DNA of 64,000 nucleotides, from assembly GCA_009731375.1 (NCBI GenBank), contig BJOX01000135.1, positions 637,180 to 701,179 of the forward strand. Reading direction: 5' to 3'. The notes under the pieces were generated by a model, which saw nothing but the letters and a program-made list of their open reading frames with translations, did not search any database and had not been told where the DNA came from. Of this stretch, positions 25,946-36,200 are shown piece after piece (position 1 is the stretch's first letter; the number at the start of each line of letters is the position of its first letter). Both the position numbers and the translations under genes were made by a program. Source of the DNA: Paulinella micropora (lineage: Eukaryota > Cercozoa > Imbricatea > Euglyphida).

Positions 25946-26848
25946 TTAATATTTTTTCTCTTTAGTAATTTGTTTTACTTTGTCAGATAACTGCTCCTTC
26001 GGTTCTTCTTCTTTATGGTGCTCTTCAACATTAGTCTTTAATAATTCTGACGGTCGGACTAAGTCCTCTTCACTGAGTATAACTTTGAAGCCTTTCCGGC
26101 CCTTAACCTTAAATATAGTTTTACTGAATTGCTTGTCCCCTTTAGAAAAAATAGTTCTTTCTAATTCCTTTCTTACTCTTGTTCCCTTAGGGAATTCATT
26201 AATTAAAGGATTTCGGTATATTTCCTGAGTGTTCTTTTCGGTTCCTTCATAAACATTAATTGGTACAGCCTTTATTGTTGTATGATATGTTTTATTATAA
26301 GCATCAACAACCTCATGAATTATAGGAACCCATTGAAAATTTTCATTAAATTCCCATATTAAGTTTAATTCATTTCGTATTGTTCTAATAAACCTATCAA
26401 TTATACCCATTGTTCTGTGATCGCCTACTTGGACAGTTCTATGTTCAATATTATTTTGTCTGAAATATTCACTGACTTGTCCCTTAAACTCACCACCATT
26501 ATCTGAAGTAATTCTTTCAGGAACTTTTTTTGTAAATATTTTTTTTAACCCTTCTAAGACATAACCAGTTGTTTTATTTTTGACTGGCTCAATCCACCCA
26601 CGACGGCTATATACATCAATAGCAACTAATCCAAAATTATAGTTAGCATTACCTTTCTTTGTCGCCACCTTTGACATATCCATTAAATCAATAAATACTT
26701 GACTTAGTGGTTTTGCTTCTGGTGATGTTATCGTATTCCATATCTTAGCGGGCTTTGATTGAAAATGTATCTCGGCCACTTCTTCAAGTTTTTCTTTTCG
26801 CTCTGTCTGCTCAGGAGTTTCTTGTTGCTGAGTATGTTTATTATCCAT
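25946..26848 (-). CDS. rve-family (retroviral-type) integrase
   Basis: A 300-residue DDE integrase that would catalyse DNA strand transfer of an element into host DNA. The core shows the first Asp in QVFIDLMDMS (about residue 55), the second in ITSDNGGEFKGQ (about 112), and the Glu region around IDRFIRTIRNELN, followed by YNKTYHTTIKAVP, which is typical of rve proteins of polintons, adintoviruses and LTR elements. The C-terminus has a basic region (VKGRKGFKVILSEEDLV) that may bind DNA, then an acidic tail. ATG at 26848 is chosen; the upstream extension starts with TTG. It is divergent from the next gene with an 11-bp gap, implying a shared promoter. No reverse transcriptase, protease or gag is nearby, so a retrotransposon is unlikely; a polinton-like virus or virophage source fits better. 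Confidence 0.85.
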   Translation of the reverse strand: MDNKHTQQQETPEQTERKEKLEEVAEIHFQSKPAKIWNTITSPEAKPLSQVFIDLMDMSKVATKKGNANYNFGLVAIDVYSRRGWIEPVKNKTTGYVLEGLKKIFTKKVPERITSDNGGEFKGQVSEYFRQNNIEHRTVQVGDHRTMGIIDRFIRTIRNELNLIWEFNENFQWVPIIHEVVDAYNKTYHTTIKAVPINVYEGTEKNTQEIYRNPLINEFPKGTRVRKELERTIFSKGDKQFSKTIFKVKGRKGFKVILSEEDLVRPSELLKTNVEEHHKEEEPKEQLSDKVKQITKEKKY

Positions 26849-26859
26849 ATTATATATCA

Positions 26860-27117
26860 ATGAGATTTTCAAAGTCCAATGTCAAAAACAAAAAATATAA
26901 AATCATTACTCCAAAAGGTAAGACAATTCATTTCGGACACTTAAAATATCAGCACTATAAAGACCGCATAGGGTTATACTCACATTTAGACCATCTGGAT
27001 AAAGAAAGAAGAAAAAACTATAGAGCAAGAGCAAAAGCAATGAGAAACTCAAAAGGAGAATTAACTTATAATAATCCGGAGTATAGTAATTATTATTCTT
27101 ATCATTTCCTTTGGTAA
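26860..27117 (+). CDS. DUF5754-like small protein
   Basis: An 86-residue basic protein from the ATG at 26860. It has the layout of a small family found in giant viruses, virophages and polinton-like viruses (DUF5754): an N-terminal lysine-rich strand, a phrase of the type KTIHFGHLKYQHYKDR, then DKERRKNYRARAKAM and a tyrosine-rich end finishing in FLW. The biochemical role of the family is not known to me. It is divergently paired with the integrase and AT-rich. The reading upstream to 26755 lies within the integrase gene on the other strand and is not part of it. Confidence 0.7.
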   Translation: MRFSKSNVKNKKYKIITPKGKTIHFGHLKYQHYKDRIGLYSHLDHLDKERRKNYRARAKAMRNSKGELTYNNPEYSNYYSYHFLW

Positions 27118-27119
27118 AT

Positions 27120-27557
27120 TTAAAACTTTAAAAACATTCTTGAGACATCATCATTATTTTTTTCTTTCTTGCTTGGTTTCTCTGCTTGATTATAAACATT
27201 AACAGATATGTTTGACTTCTTTCCGTTTCCTTTTTTAGATTTAGGCTTCGGCTCTTCCTCTTCGCTTTCTTCACTTTCGCTTTCGCTCTCATCAGGCTCA
27301 GGCTCAGGCACAGGCTTTTTACTTACTTTCTTTTTTGCTTCCGCTTTCTTTCTCCTTATTTTCATTTTAGCCATTTTTTCTGCTATAATATCTGTGAAAT
27401 CACATTCTTCATCGCTCTCACTGCTTTCTTCTGGCGTATCATCTTGGTCTTTTCCATTAATGATATCATCAGCAACACCAATTTCCGCCATGCGGTTTAT
27501 CTTTTCCTCCATGTCTTCATCATCACCTACATAAGCCTTTCTACACGTTGCTAACAC
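27120..27557 (-). CDS. Acidic/lysine-rich disordered protein, 5' end uncertain
   Basis: About 145 residues. After a short start come acidic blocks (ESSESDEECD, DESESESEESEEEE) alternating with lysine-rich blocks (KIRRKKAEAKKKVSKK), ending DDVSRMFLKF. There is no ATG at the left boundary of the open frame. An acceptor-like TTTTACTAG lies just upstream, so an exon may be missing. It is convergent with the DUF5754-like gene with a 2-bp gap. It could be a chromatin- or nucleic-acid-binding protein, but no domain is recognised. Confidence 0.45.
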   Translation of the reverse strand: MLATCRKAYVGDDEDMEEKINRMAEIGVADDIINGKDQDDTPEESSESDEECDFTDIIAEKMAKMKIRRKKAEAKKKVSKKPVPEPEPDESESESEESEEEEPKPKSKKGNGKKSNISVNVYNQAEKPSKKEKNNDDVSRMFLKF

Positions 27558-27680
27558 ATATGTAGGTTCTCCCTAGTAAAAGTGGTCGGTAGAATTAAAA
27601 AAATATTTAAAACGCTACATTAAGATTTAAGAGATAAAAACGATACTAAGTTGTAGTATGAATATCCTTATTAATGTTTC

Positions 27681-28205
27681 GTGAAGGAATCATTTAAAAA
27701 ATATATAGATTTGACTGCAAACGGTGACTTCAAAGTTGCAGCAAACAAGTTGGAAAAAAAAGTCCTGAAAAATTTGGTGAACAGTGGCACTTTCACGTTG
27801 GAAACATTGGAATCAGCGTCGATCCGCTTGCCTAACGACATGAGCAAAAGGGAGGTAGACGAGGTCGGTGATGCAACTTCGCCTCCTGTTGTGGAGGGAA
27901 GTGACATCCCCAGCTCCAAAGCAAACCTAGCTCAGGACTGGCAGAGCTGGTCCCTCCCAGAGCTGGAATCCTGGCTCTCAGTACATCGTGCTGATCACAA
28001 GCTCCCCAAACAGAACCGAGAAAAAGACACCAGCACGGTAAGGAACAAAAGTGTGTTTCTCTTGCTGTTGCTCATGTCTTTTTGCATATTAGGGCAAATA
28101 TAAAACTACATGGAAGGAGCAATTGCTCAACGAGGTTTGGGAGCTCAAAAATATGCAGATTGAAGCACCGGGGATAGGCGAAGTTAGGCAACGGGTACAT
28201 ATAAT

Positions 28206-28236
<31 letters not shown>

Positions 28237-28290
28237 CATACATACATACATGCATGCATGCATACATACATACATGCATACATACATACA

Positions 28291-28357
<67 letters not shown>

Positions 28358-28476
28358 GACATACATACAGACAGGCTAGAAATCGTCCTGCTCCTTGGCA
28401 GCCAGAAAAGAAGAGTGAGACTGAGCCCAAGAAAAGGAAAATAGTGAAGGCTGAAGCATTGAAAACTTGCAAGTGA
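27681..28476 (+). CDS. Spliced gene, unknown, with nuclear-localisation-like tail
   Basis: Three open blocks join in phase 0: 27681-28037, 28093-28194 and 28375-28476. Intron 1 (55 nt) has GTAAGG...TATTAG. Intron 2 (180 nt) is GTACAT...ACAG and consists almost wholly of CATA/CA microsatellite; because 180 is a multiple of three the frame also stays open if it is retained. The first block has lysine-rich helices and an acidic middle. The last block contains PKKRKIVKAE, an SV40-type nuclear localisation motif, and ends at TGA. No ATG opens the first block, so the start or an upstream exon is missing. Family not recognised. Confidence 0.45.
28038..28092 (+). other. Candidate 55-nt intron
   Basis: Donor GTAAGG and acceptor TTGCATATTAG. 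Retaining it gives a stop, removing it extends the frame by at least 34 codons. Confidence 0.6.
28195..28374 (+). repeat. CATA/CA microsatellite inside candidate intron 2
   Basis: Tetra- and dinucleotide repeats bounded by GT and AG. Frame-neutral length of 180 nt. Confidence 0.6.
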
Positions 28477-28479
28477 CTT

Positions 28480-28806
28480 CAATGTATGAATTGAAATTTC
28501 AATGCACTATGCATTGAAACTTCAATGCATGCATTGAAATGTTCGAAATGACTTCAATGCATGCATTGAAATTTCAATGCACAATGCATTGAAATTTCAA
28601 TGCATGCATTGAAAATTTGCAAGTGACTTCAATGCATGCATTGAAATTTCACTGCACTATGCATTGAAATTTCAATGCATGAATTGAAATTTTCGAAATG
28701 ACTTCAATGCATGCATTGAAATTTCAATGCACAATCAATTGGAATTTCAATGCATGCATTGAAGATTTCGCAGTGACTTCAATGCATGCGTGGAAATTTC
28801 AATGCA
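28480..28806. repeat. Palindromic ATGCAT/TTCAATGCAT satellite
   Basis: Repeated TTCAATGCATGCATTGAA palindromes (18 bp, self-complementary) and ATTTCAATGCA steps with a longer period of roughly 65 bp marked by TGACTTCAATGCATGC. Confidence 0.85.
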
Positions 28807-28916
28807 GGCAAGATATTACTTGCTAGATTTAGTGAGAGAGTTTCTGATTGAAGCTGGGCAAGACGACGCTAGTGATGACCTCGTGAGTGCCGCGCCCGCT
28901 GACCAGGCCTGAGTGC

Positions 28917-29543
28917 CTAATTTTCATCGTGCACCCTTGCTGCGTGACGTTCGTGCCAATCATGCGTCTTCAATTCCGGGCGTGGCAGCGTGCAAGGTGG
29001 TCCGAAACGGGCGTCTGTTCGTAGCGCGTCACCTGGAGGAATTTGGCAGGTCGGGCAGGACCACTGCCCGTTCCAAGTGGAACCTGACAGCTTCTTGATG
29101 CCTTGCCCGTCTCCCGACACCCCGAGCAATACCACCCTGCATTCTCGCTCTTCGCCATCTTTATCCACACATGGGAACGGGTTGCAGAGGGTGGCTAGTT
29201 CCCTTCTTACGGGGCCTAAGCTGGTTCGCAGACTTGGCGGTAACGTCGGGCCACCCAACAAGCTGCCGACCCACTCCTGCTCTGTGCTCCCTTGAGATAT
29301 TGCAAGGTTGCGCATTGTGTTCAGCCATACAGGGCGGTTTGCGCCAAATTCACCATGTGTCAGAGGCAGCCCGTCTGACCCCAAGAGTATAGGTATGGTG
29401 ACCACGCCAGGAGTGCAAGCAGACAATACCTTTTCCCGGTGCCGAGGTGAACATTTGATGCAACAGAAAGCACTGCTTCCCGCAGAGCTGATAGTGTGTT
29501 GTGTTACTGCAGCTGTGATCTCTGCCCATGAGCGCGTCCCCAC
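28917..29543 (-). pseudogene. Possible transposon-derived ORF fragment
   Basis: An open frame of about 208 codons without a clear ATG. It includes IPILLGSDGLPLTHGEFG, a phrase of the kind seen around the first catalytic Asp of some DDE transposases, and later SGSTWNGQWSCPTC with a CxxC pair. Both ends look truncated and no terminal repeats were found. It could equally be an unrelated host exon. Assignment is weak. Confidence 0.3.
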
Positions 29544-29550
29544 AAACGCC

Positions 29551-29563
29551 GAGAGAAAGAGAA

Positions 29564-29608
<45 letters not shown>

Positions 29609-30054
29609 GAAAGAGAGAGAGAGAGAGAGAGAGAGTATATTACTTTGTGGTGATGGACGACAAACTTGTGTAGCAGAGTCCACGTGAAAACGCACGAGCA
29701 CTTTGAATACACGTCCCTCACTCTAAAACACATACATAAACCTTATACACACATGATCACATGTGAATGCATAACATATTACAACAGGAAGGGATCAACC
29801 GATGTAATAAGTTTCTCCTTCTTTCCGTTGGCATGCCAGCCAGCAATTGGCCATACATCAGTGCCAGGCTCCGCGCGCAATACTTTAACACAAAAATACA
29901 ACAAAACACAAGTACAAATATTAGGTTGTGATTGATAAAGTCCAATAATAATACAAAATCCAAGCATATTACAAATCAGCCACGACAGATTACCAGCCAA
30001 TTGAATATTAACCAAGAGAAAACATGCTAAAAAAAGAAAGAAAGAAAGAGAGAT

Positions 30055-30122
<68 letters not shown>

Positions 30123-30240
30123 AGATAGAGAGAGAGAAAGAGAGATAGAGAGAAAGAGAGAGAGAGAGATAGAGAGAGATAGTATATATATATATTATTC
30201 TATATATATAAATACATATATATATGTATTATATATATAT
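29551..30240. repeat. (GA)n and (TA)n runs around unique sequence
   Basis: GA runs at 29551-29636 and 30022-30180, TA run at 30181-30241. The unique part between (29640-30015) shows no supported gene. Confidence 0.85.
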
Positions 30241-30505
30241 AAAGAGATGAAAGGAAAGAGGGAAAGAGGGAAAGATGTGATAATAATAAATATGATTAAA
30301 TATATTCTTATTACCTTCAGATCGGGCTGCCGAAACATGTGAAAGGAACTTCTCCTGCAGCGGCTCGATCATGAATCCTGTTCCTCTCACTGCCAAGTAA
30401 GGGTCGGGAAGAAGCAAGGATACAAGTTGGTACTGTTGGAGCCTGTAACATAGAGAAAGCAAGAGAGGATAAAGGTGATGAAATCATGAGGTAGATGAGA
30501 CGAAG
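30241..30505. other. Unique sequence, no gene recognised
   Basis: Mixed composition with no long open frame and no recognisable motif. Confidence 0.5.
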
Positions 30506-30975
30506 ATACTAGATTAGGTTAGATTAGGTTAGGTTAACTAATAACTTAGAGCTTAGTTTATCTTAGATTAGATTAGATTAGAATAGCTTAGATTAGCTTA
30601 GATTAGATTAGATTAGATTAGATTAGATTAGATTAGATTAGGTTAGGTTAGGTTAGGTTAGGTTAGATTGAGGCTAGGTTAGGTTAGAATAGACTAGACT
30701 AGTAATGATTAGACGAGAGAGAATCGAATCGAATAGAATCGAATAGAATCGAATAGAATCGAATAGAATCGAATAGAATAGAATCGAATAGAATAGAATA
30801 GAGCAGAATAGAATACAATAGATTACAATAAAATAGAATAGAATAGAATAGAATAGAATAATACAATAGAATGGAATAGGTTAGATCAGATGAGAATATA
30901 TTAGATAGAATAGAATAGAATAGAATTGATTAGAATTGATTAGAATTGATTAGAAATGATCAAAATAGAATACGT
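30505..30975. repeat. TTAGA/TTAGG and GAATA/GAATC pentamer arrays
   Basis: GATTA runs pass into GGTTA runs near 30640-30665, then into GAATCGAATA and AGAATTGATT types. The GGTTA stretch resembles the arthropod-type TTAGG telomere unit but is short and flanked by related non-telomeric pentamers. Confidence 0.85.
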
Positions 30976-31236
30976 CAATTTATTTATGTGATTATGCAGA
31001 TGTATGCTCATATCTATGTTTGGCGACAGGCGCCCTTCGAAAATATCCGCAACATCTTGCCATTGAGGAATTTGATATTGCGGAAATACTGCGCCATCGC
31101 ACACAAATACACTTGGACAAAATCTTACTAATTGAAATTACGACCCTAATAAATCTCGAATCCTATTAGATCTCCTCATCCGCATCCTATTCTCCCTCCT
31201 GTTGTTGCTCCTGGTCCTCCGCCTCGTCCCTATATT

Positions 31237-31311
<75 letters not shown>

Positions 31312-31430
31312 CTCTCTAATTTTCTATTTCCCTCTCTATACATATTGATATAATTACCCAAAATCTACGATAGGCCTGAACGACCCGTTGCCTTTTTGTC
31401 CCTGGCGGCCCGACCATGCAAGAATTGCCT
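30976..31430. repeat. Unique sequence, then CT-rich run
   Basis: No gene recognised in 30976-31230. CT/CTTT run at 31230-31317. Confidence 0.7.
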
Positions 31431-31434
31431 TTTG

Positions 31435-31645
31435 TACATGTGGACCGGCCGGATAACAATTGCATTTTTGTGCCTGCAAAGTGGCATTTCCACGCAAAAT
31501 TGGCATTTCCACGCGAAATTGGGCCCGAAGCAAGAAAAGTGGCATTTTCCGCGAAATTTCTGCATTTGTTGCACGGCCGGCCCGAAACACGAAAAATGGC
31601 ATTTTCCCGCGAAATTTCGGCATTGGCGCACTACTCCCTTTTTCT
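31435..31645. repeat. Dispersed GGCATTTTCC-CGCGAAATT spacer motifs
   Basis: Four or more related copies of TGGCATTTxCxCGCGAAATT follow one another. Relatives occur at 44.5 kb (TTTGCCGCGAAATCACG), 51.7 kb and 56.2 kb (GCCATTTTTGCA, CTTACCxCGCCGCAAA), all in spacers of the viral block, so they may be viral or share an origin with it. Confidence 0.55.
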
Positions 31646-31664
31646 GCTATATCAGCTAAGGGGT

Positions 31665-32990
31665 CTGACAGGTGGCACCTGCCAGAACCATCACAAGTAG
31701 AGTATAGTACGGCGTAACGGTCGACATGTCGCGGTTCTGACAAGTGGCACCATCCACTGATAAAAAGGGGGGGAGGGGGGACCCGCCACTGTGCCCTGAC
31801 ATTTAGTCCTTGGTGGCACCTGTCAGAACCATGACACGTAGAGTATAGTGGAGAGTAACGGTCTACATGTCAGGTTCTGACAGGTGGCACCAACCACTAG
31901 AAAAAGGGGGAGGGGGGGGCCGCCACTGTGCCCTGGCATCGAGTCCTTGGTGGCACCTGTCAGAACCATGACACGTAGACTATAGTGGGAGTAACGGTCA
32001 ATATGTCATGGTTCTGACAAGTGGCTCCGGTGGCACCTGTGAGAACCATGACACGTAGAGTATAGTGGGGAGTAACGGTCAATATGTCATGGTTCTGACA
32101 AGTGGCTCCGGTGGAACCTGTCAGAACCATGACACGTAGAGTATAGTGGGGAGTAACGGCTGACATGTCATGGTTCTGACAAGTGGCACCACCAGAGGGG
32201 AAAAAGGGGTGCGGAGGAGGGGGAAGGGGGGGGGGGGCCGCCACTGTGCTATGGCATCTAGTCTAGATGCCACAGCACAGTGGCGGGGGCCCCCCCCCCC
32301 CCTTTTTTTTTTTGGGGGGGGGNNNNNNNNNNGTGGCACCTGCCAGAACCGTGACACGTAAAGTATGGTAGGGCGTAACGGTCGATATGTGGGGGTTCTG
32401 ACAGAGTGGCACCGGTGGCACCTGCCAGAACCGTGACACGTAAGGTATGGTAGGGAGTAACGGTGGATATGTGGGGGTTCTGACAGAGTGGCTCTGGTGG
32501 CACCTGTCAGAACCCGGGCATCTGGTTTATTTTATATGGTAATTTGAATTCTTTCATGTCACGGTTCTGACAAGGGGCACCAGCCACCGGAAATTTCTGG
32601 TGGCTTGTCAGAACCGTGTCAGGTAGTTTTATTTATATGGTAAATAGACTTTTTCCATGTCACGGCTCTGACAAGGGGCACCAGCCACCGGAAATTTCAG
32701 GTGGCTTATCAGAACAGTGTCAGGTAGTTTTATTTATATAGTAACTAGACTTTTCCCATGTCACGGTTCTGACAGGTGGCACCGAGCACCTGAAATTTCT
32801 GGGTGGCGGGGGTGGGGGGGGGGGGGGGCCCCCCCCCGNNNNNNNNNNAAAGGGGCCGGCGGTGGCACCTGCCAGAACCGTGCCGCGTAGAGTATAGCGG
32901 ACAGTAACGGTCTGGGAGGTGGCGGTTTTGACAAGTGGCACCGCTCGCATTTTTTTCTTCTTAGCTTTATCATTACACTGTGTCGAAATG
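31665..32990. repeat. Field of inverted GTGGCACCTGTCAGAACC repeats
   Basis: GGTGGCACCTGTCAGAACC and its complement GGTTCTGACAGGTGGCACC alternate about ten times, separated by a unit with ACACGTAGAGTATAGTGGGG and AGTAACGGTC. Each pair could form a hairpin. Two 10-base gaps (32323-32332, 32839-32848) sit in G/C homopolymers. The field ends about 270 bp before the viral fibre gene. Confidence 0.8.
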
Positions 32991-33204
32991 CTGGCAGTTT
33001 GTCCTACCTGTGGCGCCTGCTTTTTCGAAGGGAACTTGTACTGGTCGGGGACAGGGAAAAGAGGAGACCCCAATTCCTTGCTCGCTAGTGTGTCGCCCTT
33101 ATGGCGACGGCGCCTGCATCAACCCTGCCAGAGACGTCCCTGGCGGAGACACTTGGGAAGAACGCATGCGCTTCGTTGACAATTTTTAGACGAGATTCTG
33201 TAAA

Positions 33205-33218
33205 CTAATTAAAAAAAC
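33205..33218 (+). promoter_or_regulatory. TAATTAAAA motif upstream of fibre gene
   Basis: CTAATTAAAAAAAC lies 39 bases before the fibre ATG. Similar motifs precede four other viral genes. Confidence 0.45.
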
Positions 33219-33256
33219 TTCTCCTCTTGTTATATTATTTAATCAGCAAAACCGGA

Positions 33257-36200
33257 ATGGAAGTGGCCAGGTCGTACAAGCGGCGGCGCCTCGACGGTGC
33301 GACCGACGACTTTGTGCAACCGGTCGACGGACAGGCAGGCAATGTCCTTGTTTCGGACAGTGACGGGGGCTAGAGATGGGCAACAGGCGGAGTGGCCGCG
33401 AACGAGGCGGTAGCCCTCAACACCGCTCACAGGCTGACGACTTCTGGGAATCCGCATCTGGTCGATCTAGCCGACCTGATTACCTTGACCCTGGACACCG
33501 AAGCCAAAGTTAACCAGCCGGCCGGGATGACTTCTAACAACACTAGCACCTTTGTGGCCTCAGCCTCTAGCAATTCCGCCCAAGCCTACCTGGCCTTTGA
33601 CAGTGACTTCTCGACCCTGTGGGGCACAACCGCTCCCGACAGCTACAGTGGCAACAACTACACTGGCATGATCGAGACGGTGGTCGAAAATCTCACGGTG
33701 GTAGGCGCGTGGCTCCAGCTCGATCTGGGCAAGCACGCCAAAGTCACTGCTTACCACGTCACGTCCAGGCAATCTCCCACGGCCTGAGCCTTGTGGTCAC
33801 TTCGTACGTAAAGAAGCCTGATGGCATGACGAGCGACAGCTGGAACGGCCTGGTCGCGAGCGCGTCCTCCGCCATTAACGGTGCTTCTTTCGAGGGCTTC
33901 AATATAGGATCAAACCCCTGGCAGAGCAACACTTATACATACGATACTATAAGCGGTGCCTGCGTGTCCGGTATCAGCAGAACGTTCTCGGGTGTAGCGT
34001 ACTCCGGCGAGTGCCTCCAACTAGATTTTGGCACTGGAGTCGTCCTGCAACAGTACTACCTGCAACCCCTGTCTACTGCTTTGGCTAGATCGCCGAGGAC
34101 CTGGCAGGTGGGTACGTCGATAGACGGCACTACCTGGACGCTCTGGCACACTGGCTCGTATACTTTTGTCGATGGCAGTTCCATCACCTTTACGCCGGCC
34201 GACACCGCCAGGGCCGCCCGGTACGTGGCCATCGCGGTTGCTTCCATAAGAGCAACAGGAGGAGGGGTGCCCCGCTATTGTTCAATCGGCCACTTTGGCT
34301 TCGACTACACGGCGTGTCCTGCGATCAAGAACATAGCGGCGCCGCTCCACCAGCACGGACGCCACCAACAAGGCCTACGTAGACGGGCACACACACACGT
34401 CGCCACTGACGATTGGCACCAGCATGATCGCGAGCACGGGAACGGTTGCGCTGAGCTTGCCCAGTGCGCTGCCCGCCAGCACTTCGCTGACGTCGCTGAC
34501 CTCTGCGGGGCAGCTGAGTGCCTCTGCGCTCAAGGTGCCAGTGTCCTTGCCTGGTAGCACTTTGCTAGTGACACTTGATTATAGCGGCCAGCTAGCGACA
34601 GGGGCTGCCAGCTCGCTGTCTCTCAGCGGGGCGGGAGGCACCAGCACACTATCTGCCCCAACTTCTGGCTCATCTGCGCTGAAGCTGCCTACAGCGCTGC
34701 CAGGCAGCACGTCGCTGCTGACCCTCGACTCTGGCGGTCAGCTCGCGACAGGCGCTGCCAGCTCGCTATCACTCAGCGGGGCGGGAGGCACCAGCACCCT
34801 TTCCGCTCCAACTTCTGGCACTTCTGCACTCAAGCTACCGACAGCGCTGCCAGGCAGCACGTCGCTGCTGACCCTTGACTCTGGCGGCCAGCTCGCGACA
34901 GGCGCTGCTAGCTCGCTGTCACTTAGTGGGGCAGGTGGTACCAGCACCCTTTCAGCTCCAGCCTCTGGCTCTTCTGCACTCAAGCTGCCGACCGCACTGC
35001 CAGGAAGTGTTTCGCTAGTGACACTCGATTCCAGCGGTCAGCTAGCGACAGGGGCTGCTAGCTTGCTGTCACTCAGCGGGGCTGGAGGCACCAGCACCCT
35101 TTCCGCTCCAACGTCTGGTACTTCTGCACTCAAGCTGCCGACTGCACTACCAAGCAGCACGAGCTTGGTGTCGCTGGGCTCCGACGGCGCGCTGCAGCAC
35201 GGGGACCAGGCTATCTCCCACGGTCTGAGCCTTGTATCCACTCCGTACGTGAAGAAGCCCGACAGCATGACGAGCAACAACTGGAACGGCCTGGTTGCGA
35301 GTGCGTCCACTTCCGGGAACGGCAATGCGTACGACGGCTTCGATACGGGCTCGAGCTTTTCCTGGCAAAGCAACACTAGTACCTACAATGCCACGAGCGG
35401 CGCCTACACCTCCGGTTCTAGCAAGACGTTTTCGGGTGTAGCGTACCCAGGCGAGTGGCTCCAGCTAGATTTTGGCACTGGAGCCGTCCTGCAACAGTAC
35501 TACCTGAAAGCCCGGTCCAGTGGTCTGGATAAATCGCCAAAGACATGGCAGGTGGGCACGTCGTTAGACGGCAATACCTGGACGCTGTGGCACACTGGCT
35601 CGTATACTTTTATCGATGGCAGTTCCATCACTTTCGCGCCGACCGACGCCAGGGCCGCCCGGTACGTGGCCATCGTGGTTGCTTTTATCAAGGCAGGAGG
35701 AAGTTCTAGCTGGTGCGGAATCAACCACTTTGGTTTCGACTACACATCATTCCCCGCGATGAAGAACATAGCGGCGCCGCTCGTCAGCACGGACGCTGCC
35801 AACAAGGCCTACGTAGACGGGCACACACATACGTCACCACCGACGATCGGCACCTCTACGATCACGAGCACGGGGACGGTTGCGCTGAGTCTGCCCAGTG
35901 CACTGCCTGCCAGCACTTCTTTGACGTCGCACCTCTGCGGGGCAACTAAGTGCCTCTGTGCTCAAGGTGCCAGTGTCTCTGCCCCGGTAGCACATTGCTG
36001 TTGACACTTGATTCCAGTGGCCAGCTAGCGGCAGGGGCTGCTAGCTCGCTGTCACTTAGCGGGGCGGGCGGCACCAGCACGCTCACTGCCCCAGCTTCTG
36101 GTTTTTCTGCACTCCTGCTGCCGACCGCGCTGCCGTCCAACACGTCCTTCGTCTCCTTGTCCAGCGGTAGGCAGCTAGCTGCCTCATCTGTCAGAGTGCC

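Noticed and set aside
25946-26848. LTR retrotransposon origin of the integrase
   Set aside because: No reverse transcriptase, protease, gag or LTR is seen nearby; a DUF5754-like gene adjoins it.
30620-30670. Arthropod-type telomere (TTAGG)n
   Set aside because: Only a short GGTTA run that grades into GATTA and GAATA pentamers.
31396-31743. Short open frames between 31.35 and 31.75 kb
   Set aside because: They cross repeated spacer motifs on both strands and have no coherent homology.
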